From Terriglobia bacterium (GTDB lineage Bacteria > Acidobacteriota > Terriglobia > Acidiferrales > UBA7541), in NCBI GenBank assembly GCA_020072785.1, contig JAIQGG010000003.1:244678-308677 (forward strand): a stretch of DNA of 64,000 nt. The letters run 5' to 3'. The notes under the pieces are model-generated. The model made no database searches, had not been told where the DNA came from, and was given only the letters and a program-made list of their open reading frames with translations. Position numbers and translations under genes: made by a program. Of this stretch, positions 16,745-23,747 are shown in pieces; the first letter of the stretch is position 1; the number at the start of each line of letters is the position of its first letter.

Positions 16745-16816
16745 AACGCATTCGGCTCGCGGCAGGAAGCGCCGCCGGGGCCCCCCAGAATCGAGACTGA
16801 CGAGGAGGAAACGATC

Positions 16817-17161
16817 GTGGCACTTAAGATGACGAACCGCGAAGTAAACGGAGTGGAAGTGGTGGCGCTGGACGGCCGGATCGTTCTCGGCGAGGAAAGC
16901 AACGCCCTGCGCGAGAAGGTGAAGAGCATGATCGCCGCGGGCAAGAAGAAGATCGTGCTGAACATGAACAACATCACGTTCATCGACAGCGCGGGGCTGG
17001 GCACGCTGGTGGCCGCGCATCACAGCGCGAGAACGCAGGGCGTCACGATGAAGCTCTGCCATCTGGGCTCGAAATTCCAGGAAGTGCTGCAGATCACCAA
17101 GCTGCTGACGGTGTTCGACGTTTCGGACACGGAAACCGCCGCCGTCGCCAGCTTCAAGTAG
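16817..17161 (+). CDS. STAS-domain anti-sigma factor antagonist
   Basis: A 114-residue single STAS domain. The phosphorylatable serine lies in the strict motif ITFIDSAGLGTLVAAH (residues about 53-68), as in SpoIIAA/RsbV. GAGGAGG lies about nine bases before GTG 16817. Such proteins bind an anti-sigma kinase and free a sigma factor when unphosphorylated. No anti-sigma kinase or PP2C phosphatase gene is in the window, so its partners are elsewhere. Confidence 0.9.
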   Translation: MALKMTNREVNGVEVVALDGRIVLGEESNALREKVKSMIAAGKKKIVLNMNNITFIDSAGLGTLVAAHHSARTQGVTMKLCHLGSKFQEVLQITKLLTVFDVSDTETAAVASFK

Positions 17162-17271
17162 AGCCGCGCGCGGCGCTTCCCGCGCCGCCGTCCGGACTCC
17201 CCGGCTTCGATCGCCTACCGAGGGCACGCGTGCGCGTGCCCTCTTGCATTTTGCGAAGCGGCGGAGGGCAC

Positions 17272-18618
17272 TCATGCATTCAGCCGGTACATGGTGATGC
17301 CGCTCAGCAGCTTGGGATAGAAATCCGTGGATTTCTGGGGCATGACCTCGCCGGCCGTGGCCACGCGCATCACCTGGGCGACGTCCACGGGATTGAGCAG
17401 AAACGCAAGCTGCGCCGCGCCGCGGTCCACGGCGTCCAGCGCCGTTGCCGCTTCGCGCTCATAAGTGAGATTGGCTTCCGCGGAAACGGCCTGCTGGGTA
17501 ATGCCCAGCCCCGCCTCGAGAATCCCGTGATGCAGCAGGATGACGTCCAGCTCGCGCTGCAGCGGGGAATCCCCCTTCAGCAGCCCGGCTAGGTCCGCGC
17601 CTTTGCGCAGCGTCAGAAGGTAATAGGCGCGGGCCGGGGCCGCCGCGCCGGCATAGACGCCGATGGCGCGCCGCGCGTGATTCGCCGCCAAGCGCTTCAG
17701 AAACACCGCGCACGCCTCGCGGCGCGCGGCGTCCGCAGTGAAGGCAAAGGCCTCCATCTCAAACCAGGGCTCGAGAAACCGCCGGAAGGCATCCCAGAAA
17801 AAATCGCGCAGGTTGGCCACTACACGGTGCGTCGGGAGAATCAGCAGGCCTTCCGCCTCGGTGTTGACGAAAGTCATCATCACGCGCTCATACGGAGCGT
17901 CGGGAGAGACGGCGCCGGCGCGGGCGCGGCACTCGTTGCGGTAGTTGAGCGCGGTCTCGTAGCGGTGGTGGCCGTCGGCGATCACCAGCTTCTGCGCGGC
18001 CATGACGCGCTGGATCTCCGCGATGCGCGCGGGGTCGGAGACGGGCCAGAGGCGGTGCGTCACGTCGTATTCATCGGGCACTTCCGTGGCCGGAGGCGCG
18101 GCCGCCGCGGCTTCCCGCAGAATGGCGTCGATGCGGCGCTGCGCGTCGGAATAGAGCATGAAGAGCTGGCCGGTGTGGGTCTGCGTGTGGCGTAGCAGCT
18201 CGAGGCGGTCGGCCTTGGGCCCGGAGAGGGTGCGCTCGTGGCGGAAGACCACTCCGGCCTCGTACTCCTCGAGCTTGCCCGCGCCGATGAAGCCCCAGCG
18301 CGTGCGGCGCTCGCTGGCGCCCGGCACGGTGTATTCCTGGGCGTAGGCGTAAAAGGCCGGCGCGGGGTCCGGCACCACGACGCCTTCCGCCACCCAGGCG
18401 TCCAGCGCCGCCGCCGCGCGGGTGTAGACATTGTTCTGCGGCGTGTCGTCCGGGAATATCCGGCCCTTTTCCACGGCGATCAGGTTGTGGGGGTCGGCGG
18501 CGTAATACTTCTCCTGCATGGGCGGGGAGATCTTGTCATAGGGCTGGGTGAGGGCGCGGCTGAAGGGGACCTTTGCCGGGTTGTAGCGGTAGGCGCGAAA
18601 AGGGTAGACCTGGGCCAT
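17272..18618 (-). CDS. DUF1015 family protein
   Basis: A 448-residue protein starting at ATG 18618 (MAQVYPFRAYRYNPAKVPFS), with GGAGAAC before it; the frame is open further upstream but without family similarity. Recognisable family blocks are LTQPYDKISPPMQEKYYAAD, VYTRAAAALDAWV, HERTLSGPKADRLELL and KLVIADGHHRYETALNYRNE. DUF1015 proteins are widespread and soluble; the ADGHHRYET block suggests a catalytic or ligand site, and some relatives are annotated as kinases or phosphatases on weak grounds. No function is assigned here. The gene stands alone on the reverse strand. Confidence 0.85.
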   Translation of the reverse strand: MAQVYPFRAYRYNPAKVPFSRALTQPYDKISPPMQEKYYAADPHNLIAVEKGRIFPDDTPQNNVYTRAAAALDAWVAEGVVVPDPAPAFYAYAQEYTVPGASERRTRWGFIGAGKLEEYEAGVVFRHERTLSGPKADRLELLRHTQTHTGQLFMLYSDAQRRIDAILREAAAAAPPATEVPDEYDVTHRLWPVSDPARIAEIQRVMAAQKLVIADGHHRYETALNYRNECRARAGAVSPDAPYERVMMTFVNTEAEGLLILPTHRVVANLRDFFWDAFRRFLEPWFEMEAFAFTADAARREACAVFLKRLAANHARRAIGVYAGAAAPARAYYLLTLRKGADLAGLLKGDSPLQRELDVILLHHGILEAGLGITQQAVSAEANLTYEREAATALDAVDRGAAQLAFLLNPVDVAQVMRVATAGEVMPQKSTDFYPKLLSGITMYRLNA

Positions 18619-19163
18619 GAGTTCTCCAATCAAAATTGGGTGCGGCAACGAACCAACCATTTTACGCGAGAAGCCGGCGATTCGCGAAAAAGTAGCGGCG
18701 GCAAGAGGCGGGCGGAGCCGGAAGTGAGCTTTGCGAGAAGGAGCGGGGCTAGAAAGAGCGGGGCTACCCCCCACCCCCGCCGTGCGACGCAAAAGAGTGC
18801 GGTTGTGACTGATTCTAAAGAGCTTGGCGTTTCCCGTCAGCGCAAAGAGCGCGTAAGAGATTGAAAACAAAGACGGTAAAGCGGTACTGAAGGAATGAGG
18901 TGATGAGGGCAGAGGGAACGCGGCGGAGGAGAGGGTGGAGTTGAGGGGGAGTTTTCGAACGGTGGATTGGCGTAACACGGAAAAGGATAGCAGATGGGTT
19001 ACGTTATTTCAAGAGATTACTGAGTGGTATTCGAATGGGTTGTGGAAAAGTGTGCGGGGAGAATTGCCCTTGTGGCACAAAAAGTCAAAATCCCCACACG
19101 CAACACCGGCATATGGAGCACCCACTAATCCTCTCCCGACCTTATGCCTGGGCCACCCGCCAA
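18619..19163. other. Intergenic region next to the accessory island
   Basis: 545 bases without a credible gene. The base composition shifts from GC-rich to A/T-richer across it, from about 18,900 onward. Short frames lack ribosome sites and similarity. It borders the 3' end of the AIPR gene. Confidence 0.55.
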
Positions 19164-20894
19164 CTATTTCGTCGCCTTCCCTTTGGGCGGGTTCTTCTGC
19201 GCACAGTAGTTTCGCAAGCTTTCTGTGAATGGCTGCGTCCGCAGAAAATCAGAATCCAATTTACTGCCGGACACGAGTCGAATCGCCTCAGCTGCTTCCT
19301 GAAACACTTTCAGGGACTTGCGTTGGTCCCAGAGGACTTTCATAAGTTCGTCACAATAACGCTCCATCTCGTGCGAATTCATTCGTGGCAAAAGAGCAGA
19401 GCTTGATAGTAACCGGAACGCTAGCAATATCTGGAAGCGCGCAGGCTTGAATTTTGAGTCCAGCTGCTGATTCCGAAACAAGAACTCCAACCGATATAGA
19501 GCCAAGGCTGAAACATAATATGGCTCTAAACGGTCGTTTGCGGCGAATATACTCTTCCCCACACGCTCTAATATGGCTCGATAACTGCGCGTGGTTCGAT
19601 GCGGCTCTTCCAAGAATATGGATGCAAAAGAACGAATGAGACCCCCGGGAGTGACTATGCGGGTTTTTTCAAAACCGGCGGAGCTGTTGTACTGGCGCGA
19701 GCGTCGTTCGTAGAATAGTCGCTTGCCTTCTTCGAAAGCCTGAAAGTAAGCTTCAATCTTTTTTTGAAAATCGGATATCGCCAACAGCTGTTCTTCTTTC
19801 ACCTCGGTCTGACGGTTCGTTGCCTTGATGATGGAACCAATTACATCATCGTTTTTTGTAGATATTAGGCGAAGCGGTACCATAACCGACTTATCAATAT
19901 ATGCTTTCTGTTCGTGGAGGACATGGCTGGTCTGGCAGCCGTTAACGATCTGATAGTCCTCAATATGAAAACGATTACCGGTGGTGCGGAGCGTTTTGGC
20001 GATGATGGTGACACCATTGTTCATCAGGGCAAATCGTGATCGAAGCTCGCCCGACACCAACGTATCCCGCATCTCCGTGTTGACGGGGTTATATTCTTGC
20101 CAGTCACGAACATTGTCATAGAAAATACTTTTCAATATATCCCCATCTTCATCTTCGATTAGACGAAGAAATTCAGAAGCTGGCAAGAGACCGAGGTATG
20201 CTTCGCTCACTTGTTCGATGTCCGGCACGACGGTTCGCTGTGGAAACTCGAATTCCCGCGTGACTGAGTTCTTGCTGTCACGATATAAGCGCTGAATACT
20301 ATCTGCATCGATCGGCAAAAACTCTACTTCACCGAATAGCCCCAGAGACTTCAGGTCAGCAACAACGGTTTTCCGGCGGGCTTCCAATGCGGCATCACCA
20401 ATCCAGCGCCCGGTTGTGACGTAATAAAGTTTACATGTTGGATTCCTGCGCTTGAATTTACTACTCCGAGTATATGCCGCCGCCATTATAGACGCAGCCG
20501 ACTTGACGGCAGCGTTACGGGGCAGTTTGGGCTTCTCCTCAAAGAAGTCCTGTACGCCAAATTCAAACTGACCAATTTTCGCCGAGTCAAAAGCAGAAGA
20601 GCGCTCCGCTTGGACAAAAATAAAGTCGACGTCCAAGTATCCGTTACGCTCGGCGTAATCCTCAATTAAGTCGGCATCAGAAATAAGCGAGCCATTAACT
20701 ATAATTGCAATTCCATCGATTCCCGTATCCCCTCCAGAGCCGGTTACGATATCAGCCGTGTCGAACGCTTCTAACAAGAAACGTCCAACTGTCAGGTAAC
20801 AGGAAAAATGCTCGAAACGTTTATCTTCAGCAAGCGTCATAATGTCTTGCTCTTTTGAGAATTCATCAAGAAGGGATTTAGTGATGCGATCCAT
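19164..20894 (-). CDS. AIPR family (abortive phage resistance) protein
   Basis: A 576-residue protein with GAGGAG seven bases before ATG 20894. The central AIPR signature is clear: FALMNNGVTIIAKT (residues 288-301), IVNGCQTSHVL (316-326) and IIKATNRQTEV. The N-terminal part (GGDTGIDG near 55-61, then DVDFIFVQAERSS near 88-100) resembles the nuclease-like start seen in many AIPR proteins, although the usual lysine after the Q-x position is glutamate. AIPR proteins are linked to abortive infection and restriction-type defence. The codon use is A/T-richer than neighbours, suggesting transfer. Upstream on the same strand are a Cas2/SinR-like and a 2-TM gene. Confidence 0.85.
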   Translation of the reverse strand: MDRITKSLLDEFSKEQDIMTLAEDKRFEHFSCYLTVGRFLLEAFDTADIVTGSGGDTGIDGIAIIVNGSLISDADLIEDYAERNGYLDVDFIFVQAERSSAFDSAKIGQFEFGVQDFFEEKPKLPRNAAVKSAASIMAAAYTRSSKFKRRNPTCKLYYVTTGRWIGDAALEARRKTVVADLKSLGLFGEVEFLPIDADSIQRLYRDSKNSVTREFEFPQRTVVPDIEQVSEAYLGLLPASEFLRLIEDEDGDILKSIFYDNVRDWQEYNPVNTEMRDTLVSGELRSRFALMNNGVTIIAKTLRTTGNRFHIEDYQIVNGCQTSHVLHEQKAYIDKSVMVPLRLISTKNDDVIGSIIKATNRQTEVKEEQLLAISDFQKKIEAYFQAFEEGKRLFYERRSRQYNSSAGFEKTRIVTPGGLIRSFASIFLEEPHRTTRSYRAILERVGKSIFAANDRLEPYYVSALALYRLEFLFRNQQLDSKFKPARFQILLAFRLLSSSALLPRMNSHEMERYCDELMKVLWDQRKSLKVFQEAAEAIRLVSGSKLDSDFLRTQPFTESLRNYCAQKNPPKGKATK

Positions 20895-21043
20895 TTTCTA
20901 TCTCCTCAATGCCCTGCCCTTTTTGTATCTCTATGGTTGCAAAGCGTTAAGTTACGACAATATAAGCAAGGAATTCGCAGAACGGCAAGAACAAGTGAAA
21001 GCGGATTTGACCAACGCCTAGAGAACCGAATAAGCCGCTTCGT

Positions 21044-21385
21044 TCACTTTAGTTGCGGTGGCGGTGACAGGCCGTATATCGGCAACGCGGCCTGTCTTTC
21101 ACTTTGTATTTGGTTTGAGACACTATGGAGCCAATCCCAAGCCGCCTGAGGCAGCCAACCGTTGAATTGGTGGGGTTCAATCTTCACTACTATCAAGGAG
21201 TCCGTTGCTTCGATGTGTTGAATTAGTTTTTTTGTCATCGCGTCTTCATCTAAATGGCTGGACACCAAACAGGTCTGCTCTATAAAGTGCATCCAATTCA
21301 AGGAATTTCCCCGTAGCTCTACAAAAAATGGGTCATAGACCTTGTTGGGGTCTCTGAGGGCGAACGTGACGAGCAGCAAATTCAT
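21044..21385 (-). CDS. Cas2/SinR-like small ferredoxin-fold protein
   Basis: A 113-residue protein. The first strand MNLLLVTFALRDPNKVYDPF, the tryptophan/aromatic block WMHFIEQTCLVSS, DSLIVVKIEP and FNGWLPQAAWDWL match the layout of small proteins annotated as SinR-family or Cas2-like, which share a ferredoxin-type fold with Cas2 and VapD. There is no Cas1 or repeat array nearby. Its start overlaps the stop of the 2-TM gene by four bases, so the two are translationally coupled. The AIPR gene starts 149 bases downstream. Nuclease activity cannot be read from sequence; the conserved aspartate of Cas2 strand 1 is not obvious. Family call by pattern recognition. Confidence 0.6.
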   Translation of the reverse strand: MNLLLVTFALRDPNKVYDPFFVELRGNSLNWMHFIEQTCLVSSHLDEDAMTKKLIQHIEATDSLIVVKIEPHQFNGWLPQAAWDWLHSVSNQIQSERQAALPIYGLSPPPQLK

Positions 21386-21774
21386 GCGGCACCGCCATCA
21401 CTTAATATCTTCGGTTTCTCTGTTCCCTCTGTTAAAGCCAATTCAGCAATGGACATTTCTTTTTTTTCTGTACCCATCCCCAGTCTTAGTTCAGCACGGT
21501 GGCTCGCTTCGCCATAGACCAGATTCTTAATCTTGAAGGTCGTAAGGAATGCCACAAGTAGTGCCAGACCGCTCAGTGCGCAAATTCCGATGACGAAGAT
21601 TTCAAAACGCCGTTCGGGAAGAACAAGATATAGGCCCGCACCGATTACAACTGTAAACGCAACAAGGCACCTGAAATAGAATGCCAACGGAGTTTTTACC
21701 TCACGCTGGGACATCCACGTCAGTATCTTGCGCGTCCACGTTTCGATCCAATTCGAGGATTCCCGCATTTGCAC
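21382..21774 (-). CDS. Two-helix membrane protein of the island
   Basis: A 130-residue protein. Residues 1-31 are charged, two hydrophobic helices follow (FYFRCLVAFTVVIGAGLYLV; FEIFVIGICALSGLALLVAF), then a cytoplasmic-type tail of about 48 residues (KNLVYGEASHRAELRLGMG). The tail is acidic and low in hydrophobics. The stop overlaps the start of the Cas2/SinR-like gene. Short 2-TM proteins coupled to a sensor-like partner are a common effector design in anti-phage systems, which is the basis for suspecting a pore-forming or membrane-signalling role. No named family is recognised. Confidence 0.6.
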   Translation of the reverse strand: MQMRESSNWIETWTRKILTWMSQREVKTPLAFYFRCLVAFTVVIGAGLYLVLPERRFEIFVIGICALSGLALLVAFLTTFKIKNLVYGEASHRAELRLGMGTEKKEMSIAELALTEGTEKPKILSDGGAA

Positions 21775-21877
21775 AATTTTAATTCAGTCTCAAGGCAAGT
21801 ACAAGGAACGATAACAGACGAATCCTGAGCAGTTCGCGGGTGGCTTACTCCTCAGGATTTTTACCTTCTTCCTGGCA

Positions 21878-21970
21878 GCGCGCGATGAGAGGATACCATT
21901 TCTGCAAGTCATCGCGGAGCAGTGCGATGGGGCGGGCCGAAGCTGCCCGGTCACTAAAGCTGGGCACCCG
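21878..21970. repeat. 93-bp element, copy 1 (shared with 25800-25892)
   Basis: It matches 25800-25892 closely (GCGCGCGATGAGAGGATAC, TTTCTGCAAGTCATCGCGGAG, TGCCCGGTCACTAAA). On the reverse strand it encodes the end of an unknown protein. The second copy stops just before the YihY start codon. Confidence 0.75.
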
Positions 21971-21991
21971 GCTGAAAAATTTTAAGGGAGA

Positions 21992-22017
21992 GCTTCAGGG
22001 GTTAAAACCCCTGAAGC
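21992..22017. repeat. Perfect 12-bp-arm inverted repeat
   Basis: GCTTCAGGGGTT and AACCCCTGAAGC are separated by AA. There is no T-tail, so a simple terminator is unlikely. It is followed at 22031-22050 by a second perfect hairpin (GTCGCGGCT, GA, AGCCGCGAC). Confidence 0.8.
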
Positions 22018-22112
22018 AGACGCGCGGCTTATGTCGCGGCTGAAGCCGCGACCCACAAACTGCGGACATTTTTCAGCAGCCTGCTAGAGGCTGGGCAAAG
22101 GATGGCAAAGAG

Positions 22113-22132
22113 CACAGCCAGGAATGGCTGTG
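22113..22132. repeat. CACAGCC hairpin, copy 1
   Basis: CACAGCCA and TGGCTGTG flank GGAA. A related hairpin (CACAGCC, AGGAGG, GGCTGTG) lies at 26805-26824, directly after the YihY gene, and both are preceded by GAG. Confidence 0.7.
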
Positions 22133-22325
22133 CCACAAGGGCGAGATGCGGGTGGGCGTCGAGGGGTTGGAGCGCGATGTTTCCGGCGAGCGTGGCGGTG
22201 TTTAAGTCCGGCCACGATCCCTCTGCTCCGCAAACCCATCCGGAGCGCAAAGAACGCGCTCCGCTCGGGATGACAGCAGGAGAGAAAGAGACCGAAGGGC
22301 ACCCAAATTCGCCGTAGTTTCGCCG

Positions 22326-22955
22326 ATGCAAATCTCTACAATATTTGCGGCCGCCGTTCGTCTACAGGAAGGGATGGATGAGCCGTGGAGCAGCACCGCG
22401 ATGACCGAGCGAGACCGTCAAATCTCCGAGATCATCGCGGAAGAACGATTCCGGCTGCGCAATTTCATCCGCCGGCGTGTGCCCGATCCCTCCGACGCCG
22501 AGGACATCGTGCAGGAGGTCTTCTACGAACTGGTAAAAGCCAATCGCCTGCTGATGCCGATCGAGCACGTGACCGGCTGGCTTTTTCGCGTCGCGCGCAA
22601 TCGCATCACGGACCTTTTCCGCAAGAAGAAGACAGCGACCTTCAGCGACGCAGCGATCGAGGACGAAGACGGCGAGGCGCTGCAGATCGAAGATCTTTTG
22701 CCATCGCCGGATGCCGGGCCGGAAGCGCTCTACGTCCGCAACGTGCTTCTGGATGAGCTGGAACTTGCGCTCGACGAGCTGCCGGAGGAGCAGCGGGAGG
22801 TATTTACCGCGCACGAAATCGAGGGGTACAGCTTCAAGGAGATCGCCGCGCGGACCGGCGTCAGCGTAAACACGCTGCTCTCGCGCAAACGTTATGCGGT
22901 GTTGCATCTACGCGAGCGATTGCAAAGCATTTACGACGAATTCACGAAAGGATAA
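22326..22955 (+). CDS. ECF-type RNA polymerase sigma factor
   Basis: A sigma-70 family factor of up to 209 residues. Region 2 reads FIRRRVPDPSDAEDIVQEVF with GWLFRVARNRITDLFRKKK. Region 4 reads LDELPEEQREVFTAHEIEGY and SFKEIAARTGVSVNTLLSRK, a clear helix-turn-helix. The start is unsettled: ATG 22326 is the longest, ATG 22374 has AGGAAGG almost touching it, and ATG 22401 gives a typical compact ECF N-terminus. A small membrane protein follows after ten bases and may be its anti-sigma partner. The gene lies between fragments of a broken yihY locus. Confidence 0.9.
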   Translation: MQISTIFAAAVRLQEGMDEPWSSTAMTERDRQISEIIAEERFRLRNFIRRRVPDPSDAEDIVQEVFYELVKANRLLMPIEHVTGWLFRVARNRITDLFRKKKTATFSDAAIEDEDGEALQIEDLLPSPDAGPEALYVRNVLLDELELALDELPEEQREVFTAHEIEGYSFKEIAARTGVSVNTLLSRKRYAVLHLRERLQSIYDEFTKG

Positions 22956-22965
22956 GGAGCTGAAC

Positions 22966-23313
22966 ATGAGCGGGAGATGGAAGAGAGTGATTTTCATTGC
23001 TCCGCTGGCGATCCTGGGGATGCTGCTGTTTGTCGCCATCGGCGGCGAAATAGTGCGGCAACTGTGGAATTGGCTGCTGCCGCCGCTCTTCGGCTGGCGC
23101 GAGATCACCTTCTGGCAAGCGGTGGGGATGCTGGCGCTGTGCCGGATCCTCTTCGGCGGATTTGGATTTCACGGTTCCGGCCGCTCCAACTACCGCCGCC
23201 GCATGGCCGAGCGCTGGGAGCACATGACCCCTGAGGAGCGGGAACGATTCCGGCAAAGCTGGCGCGGACGCTGGGGCTTCGGCCCATCCACCGGCGAGAG
23301 CAAGGAGCAATGA
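22966..23313 (+). CDS. Small membrane protein downstream of the sigma factor (115 aa)
   Basis: ATG 22966 has AAGGAGC seven bases before it. Two hydrophobic helices (VIFIAPLAILGMLLFVAIGG; FWQAVGMLALCRILFGGF) are followed by a basic tail with MTPEERERFRQSWRGRWG. The tail motif is common in small acidobacterial and related membrane proteins that sit behind ECF sigma factors. A role as membrane tether or anti-sigma factor is inferred from the ten-base spacing to the sigma gene; no zinc anti-sigma motif is present. Confidence 0.7.
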   Translation: MSGRWKRVIFIAPLAILGMLLFVAIGGEIVRQLWNWLLPPLFGWREITFWQAVGMLALCRILFGGFGFHGSGRSNYRRRMAERWEHMTPEERERFRQSWRGRWGFGPSTGESKEQ

Positions 23314-23747
23314 AGCCATTTCGACGTTTTCGAAATAACAACAGGTTTCTGGCTTTTGTTTAAAGGCGCAAACGACCGGGCCGCCGGCGCTTGACCGTTA
23401 AGTACTTCCCGCTGCTAACTGCTAAGCCGCATAACCGGAAAGATTGCTCCTAATACTCCGGCTAAATCGGAACGACAATTTAATGTGTTCCTGGCGTTTT
23501 TTTGCGACCTTGCTAGTGGTACTGGACCTGGTCAGCAGTTCCGTGCGCGGGGAAAACGGCCGGTACTGCCTGGCTTTGGTACTTGACGCCGCCCCTGTTA
23601 TAGGTAGAGTTTATACCGCTCATAAGACCAATGGGTGCGAAGAGGCGCCGGTCGCTTCCAGGCAGACCCCACGCCTGCTTCTTTTTAGGCCGTTCCGTCC
23701 CGTGGAAAAAAGATTGAAAGCTCTCTGATCGTTCCTGTGGAGGATCC
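23314..23747. other. Intergenic region with a yihY fragment
   Basis: 434 bases. Apart from the YihY-like fragment at 23479-23563 no gene is credible. The last bases carry GTGGAGGATCC, the ribosome site of the following GTG-started gene. Confidence 0.6.
23479..23563 (+). pseudogene. Fragment of a second yihY gene
   Basis: These 85 bases match 25983-26066 inside the intact YihY gene at about 84% (shared TTTAAT, GTTCCTGGCGTTTTTT, CTGGTCAGCAGTTCC, TGCGCGGGGA). One base is inserted after the T-run, which breaks the reading frame. It encodes the FNMFLAFFPTLL...LVSSSLRGE segment of the family. A 94-codon open frame here is a chance product of the frameshift. Confidence 0.8.

Larger units (their letters stand above)
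21775..22325. other. Hairpin-rich intergenic region with a gene remnant
   Basis: 551 bases without an intact gene. It holds one copy of a 93-bp element also found upstream of the YihY gene (21878-21970), perfect hairpins at 21992-22017, 22031-22050 and 22113-22132, and a reverse-strand gene end that reads LLRDDLQKWYPLIARCQEEG and stops at 21845. That gene end has no visible start. Confidence 0.6.

Noticed and set aside
21044..21385. Cas2 of a CRISPR system
   Set aside because: No cas1, no effector genes and no array in the window; the WLPQAAWDWL ending fits stand-alone SinR/Cas2-like proteins better.
21044..21774. Panoptes-type system (minimal CRISPR polymerase plus 2-TM effector)
   Set aside because: The gene sizes are suggestive, but the 113-aa protein has no GG(D/E)D polymerase motif.
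23444..23728. 94-codon open frame as a gene
   Set aside because: Its centre is a frameshifted fragment of yihY and it begins at TTG without a ribosome site.
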